Of a stretch of 56,021 nt of DNA, positions 26,990 to 36,400 are shown piece by piece. The stretch comes from a virus. Each line of letters begins with the position of its first letter. Position 1 is the first letter of the stretch. Under the pieces are notes generated by a model. It had not been told where the DNA came from. It searched no databases and worked only from the letters and a program-made list of their open reading frames with translations. The stretch lies in the IMG/VR virus record IMGVR_UViG_3300041583_000090, positions 1-56,021 of that record. One strand, given 5' to 3'. The translations under genes were made by a program, and so were the position numbers.

Positions 26990-28147
26990 ATGATCACAAA
27001 TAAAGGAAAAGAAATATTCGGAAAGTACCTGGTAGGTTCTGCTCCGGCATATGCTTCTTATATCGCTATTGGTTGCGGAGCTCCACCAAATCCGGGAGGG
27101 TACGTAACAACCCCAACAAATGTTGACGAGTGGTCTCAGAAGGAAAGCTTAGATTTTGAGATGTTTCGGGTACCAATAACTTCTCGAGGATTTGTTCAAG
27201 ACGAGAATGGAAATTCTCAAGTTGTATTCTCAGCAGAGGTTCCAACCACAGAGCGATATGAAATTACAGAGGTTGGCATATTTTCTGCATCTTCAAACCC
27301 ATCCTCTGTCGGCTATGACAGCAGAACTTTATACGCGTTTACACGGGAAGAGCCATGGAAGTACCAGGAGGCCGCTCTGTTTACAGAGGATCAGCCACTA
27401 GATAATCTGGCTCCTTCGAAGGATATGACTCTTGGAATTCGGGAGAACCCCGTCATCCAGACCAACGCCACTAATAGAATGTTTAGAGACGAGAGGATTG
27501 TTCGGTCAGAGCAATCCAGGTACTTTAATAACATGGTTATGTTGTCTAGTAACTTTTCTGATTTGTCAGATTCTTCGTCAATCGCTGGGGAGTGGAACTT
27601 GGTAGACCAAGACAACATATCCCTTGCAACATCTGTAGATCTATCCAGGAACTCCCCCCTAGATCAAATAAGACTAGCCCTATCAGTTGTTGACGTAGAC
27701 GGAACATCTGGCTTTGCTCCAAATAGAGTAAGACTTTCCTTAGAGTTTACAACCATTAACAATGGAGGATCCTTCAGGTTGGATTTCGAATCATCTCCCG
27801 GAGATTTCTCATCTCAAAGGTATCGAGTATTAGAACAAACTTTAGGAGAAGGCAAGATATCTGGAACTTTTCTTTGGTCTGCCGTAAATAACGTTAACAT
27901 TTATGCCGCCGCCGTGGATCAGTTTGGGGAAGTGATTGTCGAAGCAGGAACTGAATTGCCTTACTACTATATTGCCATAGATGCAATTCGTCTAGAAAAC
28001 GTTGGGTCTAAGAATCCGCTGTATGCCATGACAGGATATACTGTTATAGAAAATACGGAAAACGGTGTCGCTCGTCCGATAGTAAAGCTTCCCAATACCT
28101 CGGCTATGGTTGAGTTTAGGCTAGGTGTAGGGGTTTATAATGGCTAA
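26990..28147 (+). CDS. Minor tail / tail fibre protein
   Basis: 385 residues. The N-terminus ('MITNKGKEIFGKYLVG', 'ASYIAIGCGA', 'FEMFRVPITSRGFV', 'YEITEVGIFSA') is the pattern that opens many actinophage tail-fibre proteins. It probably attaches to the baseplate. The second half (about 185-340) is beta-rich with 'GEWNLVDQDNISLATSVDLS', like a lectin-type jelly-roll. It overlaps the next gene by 8 bp. A receptor-facing role is inferred. Confidence 0.65.
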   Translation: MITNKGKEIFGKYLVGSAPAYASYIAIGCGAPPNPGGYVTTPTNVDEWSQKESLDFEMFRVPITSRGFVQDENGNSQVVFSAEVPTTERYEITEVGIFSASSNPSSVGYDSRTLYAFTREEPWKYQEAALFTEDQPLDNLAPSKDMTLGIRENPVIQTNATNRMFRDERIVRSEQSRYFNNMVMLSSNFSDLSDSSSIAGEWNLVDQDNISLATSVDLSRNSPLDQIRLALSVVDVDGTSGFAPNRVRLSLEFTTINNGGSFRLDFESSPGDFSSQRYRVLEQTLGEGKISGTFLWSAVNNVNIYAAAVDQFGEVIVEAGTELPYYYIAIDAIRLENVGSKNPLYAMTGYTVIENTENGVARPIVKLPNTSAMVEFRLGVGVYNG

Positions 28148-28586
28148 CGGAAGAATAACTCTAAGCCCAGCTTCTTGGGTAGTAAACGAGGATCACGAAG
28201 TAAGCTTTAGGTATAGAATTGTTACTAACGACTTAAACGTTAGGTCTGCCTTTTCTCCAACCTATGTCGTAGCCGTTCCAGCAATTTCAGAAATATTTAA
28301 CACCATCAGTTCGGGTATAAGCTCTAGACTTGTTGGATCTCAAAACCTAGTAGATATCGTATGGTCTCTATCCCCCAGGTATGATAGCATGCCGTACTAC
28401 GTATTCATCAAAGCACCTGGAGCATTAGAGCCTTCTTATCTGAAAGTGACTTATGAGACATCTTTCTCCCACATCCTTCCAGCTTCTAGCCCCACAGGAT
28501 CCTATGAGTTTACGGTAACAATTCCAACAACTAGCAGAACAGTTTTAGCAAATGCAATAATTTTTTCAGCCACGGTAACGATTTAA
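28140..28586 (+). CDS. Small tail protein, Ig-like
   Basis: 148 residues, entirely beta-rich, without Cys or membrane segments. It starts at 28140 within the last codons of the preceding fibre gene. The alternating pattern ('SFRYRIVTNDLN', 'YEFTVTIPTTSRTVL') suggests one Ig-like sandwich, as in accessory tail-tip proteins. The family is not recognised. Confidence 0.5.
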   Translation: MANGRITLSPASWVVNEDHEVSFRYRIVTNDLNVRSAFSPTYVVAVPAISEIFNTISSGISSRLVGSQNLVDIVWSLSPRYDSMPYYVFIKAPGALEPSYLKVTYETSFSHILPASSPTGSYEFTVTIPTTSRTVLANAIIFSATVTI

Positions 28587-28595
28587 TGGTATACT
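28587..28595 (+). promoter_or_regulatory. Extended -10 promoter candidate
   Basis: TGG-TATACT lies directly after the upstream stop and 9 nt before the ATG at 28605. An AGGAG (28596-28600) lies between, so either a very short leader or coupling from upstream transcription is possible. Confidence 0.45.
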
Positions 28596-28604
28596 AGGAG
28601 AACT

Positions 28605-29051
28605 ATGGCAAAGATTCCAACACCAGACAGAGGCCAGCCACTAGATGTTTCTTACATCTATCAGATGGCTACGGCTATCAATGAGCTATCTTCTCAGGTA
28701 TCATCTCCCACGTACAAGTATGCTTCTATCGATACTTCAAGTGGAACCCAGAATAGTCTAGTCTCAAACACAAAGATAGTTGCTGGAACAATAGACATCT
28801 ACTCAACCCTGACGGACGTGTCTCCAGGTCTTGCTATCGACAAGTCTTACTCCTTTAATACTGGAGAGTTTAAGTACCCACCAATCGTAACAGCAAGCCC
28901 AGTCCTGACCTCAAAGTCTGAGAATGGTTCTGACCTTAGCGTAACGATTAAGCAAATTACTACTTCTAGAGTTGACCTCACGGTAACATTTTTCGGAACA
29001 GGTAAGGCAGCCTTGAAGGTGAACCTTATCGCTATCGGGTTACCTCTTTAG
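28605..29051 (+). CDS. Small tail fibre-type protein
   Basis: 148 residues. The first 35 residues ('RGQPLDVSYIYQMATAINEL') form a helix like the short oligomerisation helices of phage fibre proteins. The rest is a beta domain ('SYSFNTGEFKYPPIVTASPV', then 'DLTVTFFGTGKAALKVNLIA'), similar in outline to terminal fibre domains. It is the last gene of the virion module. The structural call is inferred from context and composition. Confidence 0.5.
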   Translation: MAKIPTPDRGQPLDVSYIYQMATAINELSSQVSSPTYKYASIDTSSGTQNSLVSNTKIVAGTIDIYSTLTDVSPGLAIDKSYSFNTGEFKYPPIVTASPVLTSKSENGSDLSVTIKQITTSRVDLTVTFFGTGKAALKVNLIAIGLPL

Positions 29052-29066
29052 AAGCTAAGCCCCTAT

Positions 29067-29615
29067 ATGGCTCCCAACCCAAAGCGTGGATACAGGACTC
29101 GAGAAGAGTACAACGAGGCACCCGTTATTCCTGGTAACAAAAAGGTATACTTCTTAAATGGCAAGCTGGTGAGGGCCCATCATATCAATAGGTCTAACGG
29201 CATTATGTCCGTATATAATATAATTGATGACCAAATAGAAAGTTGTCTTATTAGTGATTTTAAAAAGAATCGGGAGAAGGCATACACTGTAGGAGAAACT
29301 GCAGACCTAGTAAACAGGCATAAGAAATACATGCCGTCACTGATGAAGCGCGAGGAGATCCCAAGGCCTACTGGCAGTCAAAAAGGTGGGGCAACAGGAT
29401 GGCAAGTGAGAAGCTATTATTCAGAGTCACAGGTAAAAGAGATCCGAGACATCCTTGCATCTTACCACATGGGTAGGCCAAGGGGAGACAAACTACTTAC
29501 GAATAACATAACTCCGACATCTCCTGAACTGACAAGACGCATGGGGCATGGTATGCTTGCATATACGAAGACAGAAGATGGAAGATTCATTCCTACTTGG
29601 TCGGAGAGTATTTAA
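29067..29615 (+). CDS. MerR-like helix-turn-helix protein
   Basis: 182 residues. Residues about 72-130 ('AYTVGETADLV' through 'MKREEIPRPTG' and 'VRSYYSESQVKEIRDILASY') have the order of a MerR-type winged HTH: a YTVGE helix, a Y/W-rich turn, then an R-x-Y-(Y/S)-E-x-Q-V wing. The N-terminal 70 residues form another small domain ('KVYFLNGKLVRAHHINR'), and the C-terminus is polar. It lies between virion and replication modules, directly upstream of a gap with two dyads and a -10 element, so it may regulate the early genes. No sensor Cys or ligand domain is visible. Confidence 0.55.
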   Translation: MAPNPKRGYRTREEYNEAPVIPGNKKVYFLNGKLVRAHHINRSNGIMSVYNIIDDQIESCLISDFKKNREKAYTVGETADLVNRHKKYMPSLMKREEIPRPTGSQKGGATGWQVRSYYSESQVKEIRDILASYHMGRPRGDKLLTNNITPTSPELTRRMGHGMLAYTKTEDGRFIPTWSESI

Positions 29616-29639
29616 AGACATTTGGGTATTGCATGTCTT
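29615..29639 (+). repeat. 7-bp inverted repeat in regulatory gap
   Basis: AAGACAT (29615-29621) and ATGTCTT (29633-29639) flank an 11-nt loop. There is no T-tract after it, so an operator or weak attenuator is more likely than a terminator. Confidence 0.5.
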
Positions 29640-29662
29640 ACAGATCTGTGGTACCATATAAT
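29640..29662 (+). promoter_or_regulatory. Palindromic operator candidate plus -10 box
   Basis: A perfect 10-bp palindrome ACAGATCTGT (29640-29649) is followed by the palindrome GGTACC (29650-29655) and TATAAT at 29657-29662. The start codon of the next gene is at 29689, with GAGAGGG before it. The dyad covers the -35 area, as an operator would. Confidence 0.5.
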
Positions 29663-29688
29663 ACAATAAGTTCTATGAGAGGGACATT

Positions 29689-29898
29689 ATGGAAATCGAA
29701 AGTACTAAAGTAACGGTAGCATTAGGCTACACATTAAACCTTGGAAACTTCCAATCACTTAGAGTGGACATTGGTGTTACGGACTCAAGGCGTGACTCAG
29801 AAAATATTGAACAGGCCTTTGACCGTATCTACGCATTCGTAGAGGGCAAGCTTGGGGAGAAAGTCACTGAGGCATCTCAGGAGTTAGAGACTAAGTAA
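29689..29898 (+). CDS. Small conserved-type protein before helicase
   Basis: 69 residues, with no named function recognised. The core 'LGYTLNLGNFQSLRVDIGVT' followed by a helix with acidic and basic residues resembles small proteins found beside primase and helicase genes in other phages. It opens the replication operon after a candidate operator and promoter, has a GAGAGGG site, and overlaps the next gene by TAATG. Position suggests a replication accessory role, without proof. Confidence 0.55.
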   Translation: MEIESTKVTVALGYTLNLGNFQSLRVDIGVTDSRRDSENIEQAFDRIYAFVEGKLGEKVTEASQELETK

Positions 29899-30206
29899 TG
29901 GCAGATCGCAAGGAAAGGTTTTCCTTGCTCAGCCGATACGGCAAGTATCATACTGCACGGTATGAGCAGAGACCTCAAATCAATTTAAACGTAGAGCAAT
30001 GGGCAGCAGACGCTCTAATAGAGTCTTATACCTTAGAGTATTGTTACGACCTGCTACAATACTATTTCGAAGTAGCCCAAAATCCAACATGGAAATATTT
30101 TGCTAACTACGCACATGACATTATTTCTAAGCGTGACATGTACAAGCAAGATTTATCCGAGAGACAGCAGCGAAGAGCTGCAGCAAAGAAGTGGTTGAGT
30201 GAGTAA
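29898..30206 (+). CDS. Hypothetical protein, possible helicase accessory
   Basis: 102 residues, helical, rich in Tyr, Arg and Gln ('ALIESYTLEYCYDLLQYYFE', 'DLSERQQRRAAAKKWLSE'). It overlaps the DnaB-type helicase gene by 8 bp. Small helical proteins in this position are sometimes helicase loaders, but it has no P-loop and no family is recognised. Confidence 0.55.
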   Translation: MADRKERFSLLSRYGKYHTARYEQRPQINLNVEQWAADALIESYTLEYCYDLLQYYFEVAQNPTWKYFANYAHDIISKRDMYKQDLSERQQRRAAAKKWLSE

Positions 30207-31419
30207 CGTAGAGTCCAAACTAATATCCGCAGTCCTAGAGGACAAGCAGGTTCACGTCCTGTTACAGGCAAACGTGGAGAACCTGCTGAGAACGCACAAA
30301 GATATCTGGGAGTTTATTAGAACATACTCAGAAAGAAATGGATCGGTTCCTCCAACGACCTTGCTGGTTGAAAAATTCAGAGACTTCCAGCCAGTTCCTG
30401 GGGTAGGGACAACGAAGTACCACCTAGAAGAGCTACAGGCAGATTATCTCAATGACAGCCTGAAGGACATGATCAGAAACGCAGCAACAGACATCCAGAA
30501 CGGTGAGGGTGTCAAGGTCCTGGAGACCTTGATAAATGACACCTCAGCCTTAAAGAAGAACACTTCTGCTATTCGTGACATTGACGCCACAGACATTGAG
30601 GACGCCATTGCATATTACGAGCACGTTCAGCACCAGACTGCTCTTGGGGTGCAGGGAATTAGAACTGGCCTTCCAGGATTTGACGACTACCTCCCAGCAG
30701 GAATTACCGCAGGACAGCTAGGAGTGTTTCTTGCCTATCCAGGTATTGGCAAATCTTGGTTATCCCTATACTTTGCGGTACAGGCATGGAAGCTTGGAAA
30801 GACTCCTATGGTAGTAAGCCTAGAGATGAGTGAGACAGAAGTCCGTAACCGTGTATTTACAATTATGGGGGAGGGGCTCTGGTCTCACAGGAAGCTTTCT
30901 GCAGGAGACGTAGAGGTAGAGGATCTCAGACGGTGGCACAAGAGCAAGCTAGAGGGCAAGCCAGAGTTTCATATCATATCGAACGACTCTGGCGGAGAGG
31001 TAACCCCCTCGGTCATCAGAGGTAAGATCGATCAGTATAAGCCAGACTTTATTATTGTCGATTACCTACAGCTGATGTCTCCAAACCAGAAATCTGATAA
31101 CGAGACTGTTAGGATGAAGAACCTTTCTCGAGAATTAAAGCTAATGGCTATCTCAGAAGAGATACCTATCCTAGCCATATCCTCAGCGACCCCAGATGAC
31201 GTCACGAAGCTAGATACCGTGCCTACCCTAGGACAAACTGCCTGGAGCCGTCAGATCGCTTACGACGCTGACTGGGTACTTGCGCTGGGACGTGGCCCAA
31301 ACTCTGATGTAATCGAATGCGTCTTCAGGAAAAATAGGAATGGTTTTATGGGAGAGTTTATGATTCAGGCAGACTTTGATAAAGGTTGGTATAAATACCG
31401 TGCTTTCGAGGATATGTAG
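30199..31419 (+). CDS. DnaB-type replicative helicase
   Basis: 406 residues, GTG start at 30199 within the upstream gene. It unwinds DNA ahead of the phage polymerase. Walker A 'AYPGIGKS' is at about 179-186. The following 'SLEMSETEVRNRV' is the usual DnaB motif 1a. Walker B 'FIIVDYLQLM' is at about 284-293. The C-terminal 'VFRKNRNGFMGEF' resembles the final RecA-fold strand and arginine-containing region. It is shorter than bacterial DnaB (about 450-470), with a reduced N-terminal domain, as is common in phages. The primase follows in the same direction, as expected for a primosome pair. Confidence 0.88.
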   Translation: MSNVESKLISAVLEDKQVHVLLQANVENLLRTHKDIWEFIRTYSERNGSVPPTTLLVEKFRDFQPVPGVGTTKYHLEELQADYLNDSLKDMIRNAATDIQNGEGVKVLETLINDTSALKKNTSAIRDIDATDIEDAIAYYEHVQHQTALGVQGIRTGLPGFDDYLPAGITAGQLGVFLAYPGIGKSWLSLYFAVQAWKLGKTPMVVSLEMSETEVRNRVFTIMGEGLWSHRKLSAGDVEVEDLRRWHKSKLEGKPEFHIISNDSGGEVTPSVIRGKIDQYKPDFIIVDYLQLMSPNQKSDNETVRMKNLSRELKLMAISEEIPILAISSATPDDVTKLDTVPTLGQTAWSRQIAYDADWVLALGRGPNSDVIECVFRKNRNGFMGEFMIQADFDKGWYKYRAFEDM

Positions 31420-31425
31420 TATACT
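31420..31425 (+). promoter_or_regulatory. -10 promoter candidate (leaderless geometry)
   Basis: TATACT starts two bases past the stop of the helicase gene. The ATG at 31432 follows after 6 nt, with no ribosome site between. It is not preceded by a TG-N extension. Confidence 0.45.
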
Positions 31426-31431
31426 GTATGT

Positions 31432-31764
31432 ATGGAAAGTTATCATCACAAAGTAATCAAAAGTTTCAATCTCGAGGGAGACATCTACGATGACTCCGCA
31501 ATAGTAAGGCTACGTAAAGACTACGCCATACTTTTGTACACAGAGATGAGGCTTTCTGGTTATGCTCCTAGAATAGATATATCTCAGGACTTCACAATAG
31601 AATACAACGAAAAATCAAAGATATTTAACTTTAAACTAACAATATATGGTTCATACATAGGAAAGAAAAAAAGCGAATGGGTGATGGGACTAGACGGATC
31701 AAATCCAATTTATACTCAGAAGAGCAAATCAAACGAGTTATCACGGGATCAGGCCTCACAATAG
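31432..31764 (+). CDS. Hypothetical protein between helicase and primase
   Basis: 110 residues, unrecognised. The first 85 residues form a plausible mixed fold ('YAILLYTEMRLSGYAPRIDI', then 'FTIEYNEKSKIFNFKLTIYG'). The last 30 are Ser/Lys/Asn-rich and overlap the primase start by 88 bp in another frame. The start has no Shine-Dalgarno but has a TATACT 6 nt upstream, so a leaderless message is likely. Confidence 0.55.
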   Translation: MESYHHKVIKSFNLEGDIYDDSAIVRLRKDYAILLYTEMRLSGYAPRIDISQDFTIEYNEKSKIFNFKLTIYGSYIGKKKSEWVMGLDGSNPIYTQKSKSNELSRDQASQ

Positions 31765-32621
31765 AGGGTGAAGTCGATGTTGACTTCTTGATGTTCTGCC
31801 CATTCCACCCAAACCACCGTACTCCAGCTGGAGAAGTTGACAAGTCTAAGGGAACTTTCTTTTGTTTTTCCTGCCACAAGGTTGCAGACTTGGAAGAACT
31901 GGTCATGCATACAACTGGCAGAACCTATTTCGAGTCAGCCAGATTTATTAAGAGCAAGCAAACAGAAACCAACATAAGCTTAGAAGTTGAGCGAAAGCTA
32001 ATAGACAAGCCTACCTACGTCTTGTTCGATGAAGTTACTATTCAGAGGCTTGCCTCTACGGCCTTGCAGTCCCAGAGAGCAAAGAACTATTATTCTGGCA
32101 GAAACATTTCCGTAGAGTCCATGGAAACTTTTAAGCTTGGCTATTCTGAAAAGCGGGACATGGTCACCATTCCAGTCCACGCCCCAAACGGAATGCCTCT
32201 TGGTTTTGTGGGCAGATCCGTCGAGGGTAAAGAGTTTAAGAACACCCCCGGATTGCCCAAAGCAAAGACCTTGTTCAACTTGCATAGAGTAAAGAATGCA
32301 GACAGAGTTTATGTTGTCGAATCCTCCTTCGACGCCATTAGGCTACACCAGTGTGGCTTTCCAGCGGTAGCTACCTTGGGATCAAACGTATCCAACATAC
32401 AAACAGACCTACTACAAAAATACTTCAATAACGTAATTGTTATTGCGGATAATGATGAAGCAGGCGGTAACATGAAAGACAGGATAATTAAAAAACTTGG
32501 CTCTCGAGTATCCGTAATACAACTAAGTGAAAAATACAAAGACATTGGCGACATGTCTGACGAAGATATAAAAAAGTTAGAGTATTCGTTTGACAAATCA
32601 ATAGCTAATATGCTAAAATAA
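31677..32621 (+). CDS. DNA primase (CHC2 zinc finger + TOPRIM)
   Basis: 314 residues. The zinc site is Cys41-x2-His44 and Cys63-x2-Cys66 (CHC2 type). The TOPRIM domain has 'VYVVESSFDAIRL' with the conserved Glu, and 'VIVIADNDEAGG' with the D-x-D motif. It makes RNA primers for replication. It is shorter than bacterial DnaG and seems to lack the C-terminal helicase-binding domain. ATG 31677 overlaps the upstream gene by 88 bp. No better start is seen before the zinc finger. It sits between helicase and SSB genes in a replication operon. Confidence 0.88.
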   Translation: MGDGTRRIKSNLYSEEQIKRVITGSGLTIEGEVDVDFLMFCPFHPNHRTPAGEVDKSKGTFFCFSCHKVADLEELVMHTTGRTYFESARFIKSKQTETNISLEVERKLIDKPTYVLFDEVTIQRLASTALQSQRAKNYYSGRNISVESMETFKLGYSEKRDMVTIPVHAPNGMPLGFVGRSVEGKEFKNTPGLPKAKTLFNLHRVKNADRVYVVESSFDAIRLHQCGFPAVATLGSNVSNIQTDLLQKYFNNVIVIADNDEAGGNMKDRIIKKLGSRVSVIQLSEKYKDIGDMSDEDIKKLEYSFDKSIANMLK

Positions 32622-32645
32622 TATAAATAAAACAAGGAGAAAAAA

Positions 32646-33302
32646 ATGAGTATTACAAGAGGACTAAAAGAAATCAACGCGCTACTAGACAAGCCAAAGT
32701 ATGAGTCTGGCGGAGAAAAGGTTCGATGGCTAAAGCTTGCAGACGGACAGTCGGCAAAGATTAGGTTCATCGAAGAGCTTGACGAAGACTCTTCTAGCTA
32801 TTCAGAAGCTAGAGGTCTTGCAGTAGTTGTTAAGGAGCACACGAATCCTAAGGATTACAAGCGTAAGGCTTTGGACACCATGGATTCTGAAGGTCGTGAC
32901 TGGGCAGAAGAGATGTCTAGGAAAGACCCAAAGGCAGGATGGAAAGCTCGACTACGTTTCTACTGTAATGTTCTTGTAGATGATGGTCTTGAGCCTCCAT
33001 ACGTTGCAGTTTGGTCTCAGGGTATTGGTAAGCAGTCTGCGTTCAATAACCTACGAGAGTATGCTCTAGAAACTGGAAGCATTTCAAATATGTCGTGGAA
33101 GATTAAGCGTAATGGTCAGGGAACAGAGACTAGCTATACCCTGATCCCGACATCTCCAGACTCTGAGCCTTTCGACTGGTCTGGACACGACCCATTCAAT
33201 CTAGAAAAGGTTGTTCGTCACGTGCCATATGCAGAGCAGGAAAGCTTTTACCTGGGCTTTGACGCTCCGGCTTCGCTGACATCTACCAACATTGACTGGT
33301 AA
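32646..33302 (+). CDS. Single-stranded DNA-binding protein (phage type)
   Basis: 218 residues. The pattern 'RGLKEINALL', 'VRWLKLADGQSAKIRFIEEL' and 'GLAVVVKEHTNPKDYKRKA' resembles the ssDNA-binding proteins annotated in other actinophages. Related proteins often carry a Cys-rich zinc site after this point; here that segment has no Cys cluster. The extreme C-terminus ends Asn-Ile-Asp-Trp, loosely like the acidic/hydrophobic tip by which SSBs recruit partners. It lies between primase and polymerase and ends at a strong hairpin. It is not the short bacterial SSB family. Confidence 0.65.
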   Translation: MSITRGLKEINALLDKPKYESGGEKVRWLKLADGQSAKIRFIEELDEDSSSYSEARGLAVVVKEHTNPKDYKRKALDTMDSEGRDWAEEMSRKDPKAGWKARLRFYCNVLVDDGLEPPYVAVWSQGIGKQSAFNNLREYALETGSISNMSWKIKRNGQGTETSYTLIPTSPDSEPFDWSGHDPFNLEKVVRHVPYAEQESFYLGFDAPASLTSTNIDW

Positions 33303-33312
33303 GTAACACCTT

Positions 33313-33350
33313 GTGGGGGTAGCTAAGGTTACCCCCACTTTGTCATTTCT
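33313..33350 (+). terminator. Terminator hairpin after SSB gene
   Basis: A GC-rich 9-bp perfect stem GTGGGGGTA/TACCCCCAC (33313-33321 with 33330-33338) with an 8-nt loop. The following T-rich stretch is interrupted (TTTGTCATTTCT), so efficiency may be partial. Confidence 0.75.
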
Positions 33351-33351
33351 A

Positions 33352-33380
33352 TTGACTTTTCACACTTCCCATGGCATACT
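33352..33380 (+). promoter_or_regulatory. Full sigma70-type promoter for DNA polymerase gene
   Basis: -35 TTGACT (33352-33357), 17-nt spacer, -10 CATACT (33375-33380) with TGG in front. Transcription would begin near 33387, and the TTG start codon at 33409 has AGAGG upstream. Confidence 0.75.
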
Positions 33381-33408
33381 TATTAAACACAAAAAAGAGG
33401 ATACTTAA

Positions 33409-36400
33409 TTGACGTATAACGGACTCCATGTTCACACACACTATAGTTTGTTTGATGGGATTGCCACGCCTCAGGAGTATGTCGACAGGGCAGAACTTCT
33501 AGGCATGAAAGCTTTAGCCATAACCGATCACGGATCTCTATCTGGACACAGAGAGTTTTATCGAATGGCTAAGGAAAAGGGAATTAAGCCTGTCCTAGGA
33601 GTAGAAGCCTACATCACTGCAGATAGATTTGACCAGCGAGGCAACGATGCCCGTGAAGGATTACTAGACTTAGTTTACAACCACGTTATCATCCTTGCTA
33701 AGAATCAGATTGGCTTAGAGAACTTAAACAAGTTAAATGAGATTGCTTGGACAGAAGGTTTCTTCAAGAAGCCACGCATTGACTATGAAGTTCTAGAGAA
33801 GTATGCAGAGGGGCTCATAGTGACCTCTGGCTGCCTCTCAGGAGCCCTCGCAAAGGCTATCGAAGCAGAAGAGCTGGCAGAAGCTAAGAGGATCATAGAG
33901 TGGCACAAGAGGGTCTTTGGGGACGATTACTATATTGAGATCATGCCACACAATCCCCCAGAAGTAAACATGCAATTGCTTGCATTAGCAGACCAGTATG
34001 GGGTTAAACCTATCGTTACCCCAGATTGCCACCACGCAGACGAAAGCCAGAAAGAGATTCAGGAATTAAAGCTTATTCTTAATAGCTATTCCAACAAAGT
34101 ATTAAAGGAGTCCACGTACGAAAAGTCACTAAAGCATGAGGGCCTAATGGATAGGCTCGACTACTTGTACGGTGAAAGGAAAATGTCTTTCGCTAACTTC
34201 GAGATTCACCTGCTTTCTGACGAAGAGATGCACAGTGCCATGAAGGCTCAGGGTATTGATAGAGAAGATATGTATGACTCTACTCGTGAAGTTGCAGATA
34301 AGGTGGAAGACTATGAAATCCAAGATCATTTAGACCTCTTGCCTGTTCAGTACCAGAACCCTAACGGAGAGCTTAAAGAGCTTGCCTTAGCTGGACTAGA
34401 GCTTAGAGGTGTGAACACGGAGGAATATCGGGACAGGCTAGACGAAGAGCTAGAGATTATTCAGAACAAGAACTTCGGTCCTTATTTTCTGGTTGTTCGT
34501 TCTATGATCGCTTGGGCAAAGAAACAGAACATTATGGTTGGACCAGGAAGAGGCTCTTCCGCAGGGTCATTGCTCTGCTACGCCTTGGAAATTACGGACA
34601 TTGATCCTATTCAGCATGGACTCCTGTTCTTTAGGTTTATCAATCCAGAGCGTAATGACTTTCCAGATATCGATACCGACATTCAGGACACAAGGCGTGA
34701 AGACGTCAAAGATTATTTAGTTAGACAGTACAAGCATGTCGCATCCATCGCTACATTCCTACAGTTTAAAGATAAGGGTGTTGTCAGAGACATAGCTCGA
34801 GTCTTGCACATTCCTCTGACAGACGTGAACAAGGTTCTAAAAGTAATTGATACCTGGGAAGATTACTGCCGCTCCAAGCAGTCTCAATGGTTTAGGGACA
34901 AGTACCCAGAGATTGAACACTACGGAGAGCAGTTGAGAGGCCGAATCAGGGGCACTGGTATCCACGCAGCAGGCGTTGTAACATCCAAGCAGCCTATCTT
35001 CAAGTTTGCCCCTATGGAGACTAGGGTCTCTCCTGGAAACAAGGAGAGGATCCCCGTAGTCGCGGTAGACATGGAGGAGGCAGAGCGTATTGGTCTGATC
35101 AAGATAGACGCACTAGGTCTAAAAACACTATCTGTTCTAAAAGACACCCTAGACATAATCGAAAGTCGCCATGGGAGAAAGATAGATCTCCTTAAGACAG
35201 ATATGGAAGATTCCAAGGTGTATCAAATGCTGTCTGACGGATACACTAAGGGTGTGTTCCAGTGTGAAGCAACACCTTACACAAACCTTCTCGTAAAGAT
35301 GCGTGTTAAAAACTTTGCAGAGCTTGCGGCATCCAATGCTTTAGTCCGTCCAGGAGCTGCGAACACTATTGGTAAAGACTACATTGCTCGCAAGCAAGGC
35401 CGTCAAAGCATAAGCTACCACCACCAGGTATTCAAGCAGTTTACTGCTGAAACCTACGGCTGTGTCCTGTATCAAGAGCAGGTTATGCAAGCTTGTGTTC
35501 ACTTGGGTGGGATGTCTATGGCCGAAGCCGACAAGGTTCGTAAGATTATTGGAAAGAAGAAAGACGCAAAAGAGTTTGACGTTTTCAAGGACAAGTTTAT
35601 TGCTGGAGCTTCCCAGTATCTTAGCCCTAACGTAGCTGCCGAGCTGTGGCATGACTTTGAGGCCCACGCAGGGTATTCTTTTAACAAGTCTCACGCCGTA
35701 GCCTACTCCACGCTTTCATACTGGACAGCATGGCTAAAGACACACTATCCCCTAGAGTTTATGTATTCCATTCTAAAGAATGAGAAAGACAAGGATGCCA
35801 GGACAGAGTACCTTATCGAAGCTAAGCGTATGGGGATTGCCATTAAGCTTCCTCATGTCAACGACTCTGACGGTGACTTTAAGATTGAAGGCAAGGGTAT
35901 TCGTTTTGGGCTAACAGGAATCAAGTACATCTCAGATAATATTGCAGCTAAGTTCATGGCTTCCAGACCGTTTGGATCTTACCAAGAGCTGGAGAAGTTC
36001 TGTCTGACCAAAGGTAGTGGCGTGAACAGCAGGTCCTTGCAAGCACTACGTGTAGTGGGGGCAGCAACATTTCAAGACAATCCCCGTAACGACCAAGAGA
36101 TTAAGGAAAACCTCTATGACTTCTTAAATCTACCAGAGTTCAATATATCAGTTCCGCAACACTTCCACGCATTCATAAGCGACGTTGAGGAGTTCGAGGA
36201 AAAGGGATCCTACATCTTAATGGGCATGGTCAAGAGTATTAAGCGTGGACCGGGATGGTCTCGGGTAGAGCTATTGGATAAGACTGGTAGCACTGGAATC
36301 TTTGATGACGAGCAAACAACTATAGAGCCAGGAAAGACTTACCTTCTTCTGGCTAGTGACAACAGGGTGTTGAATGCTATTCAGATTGACGATATCGGCA

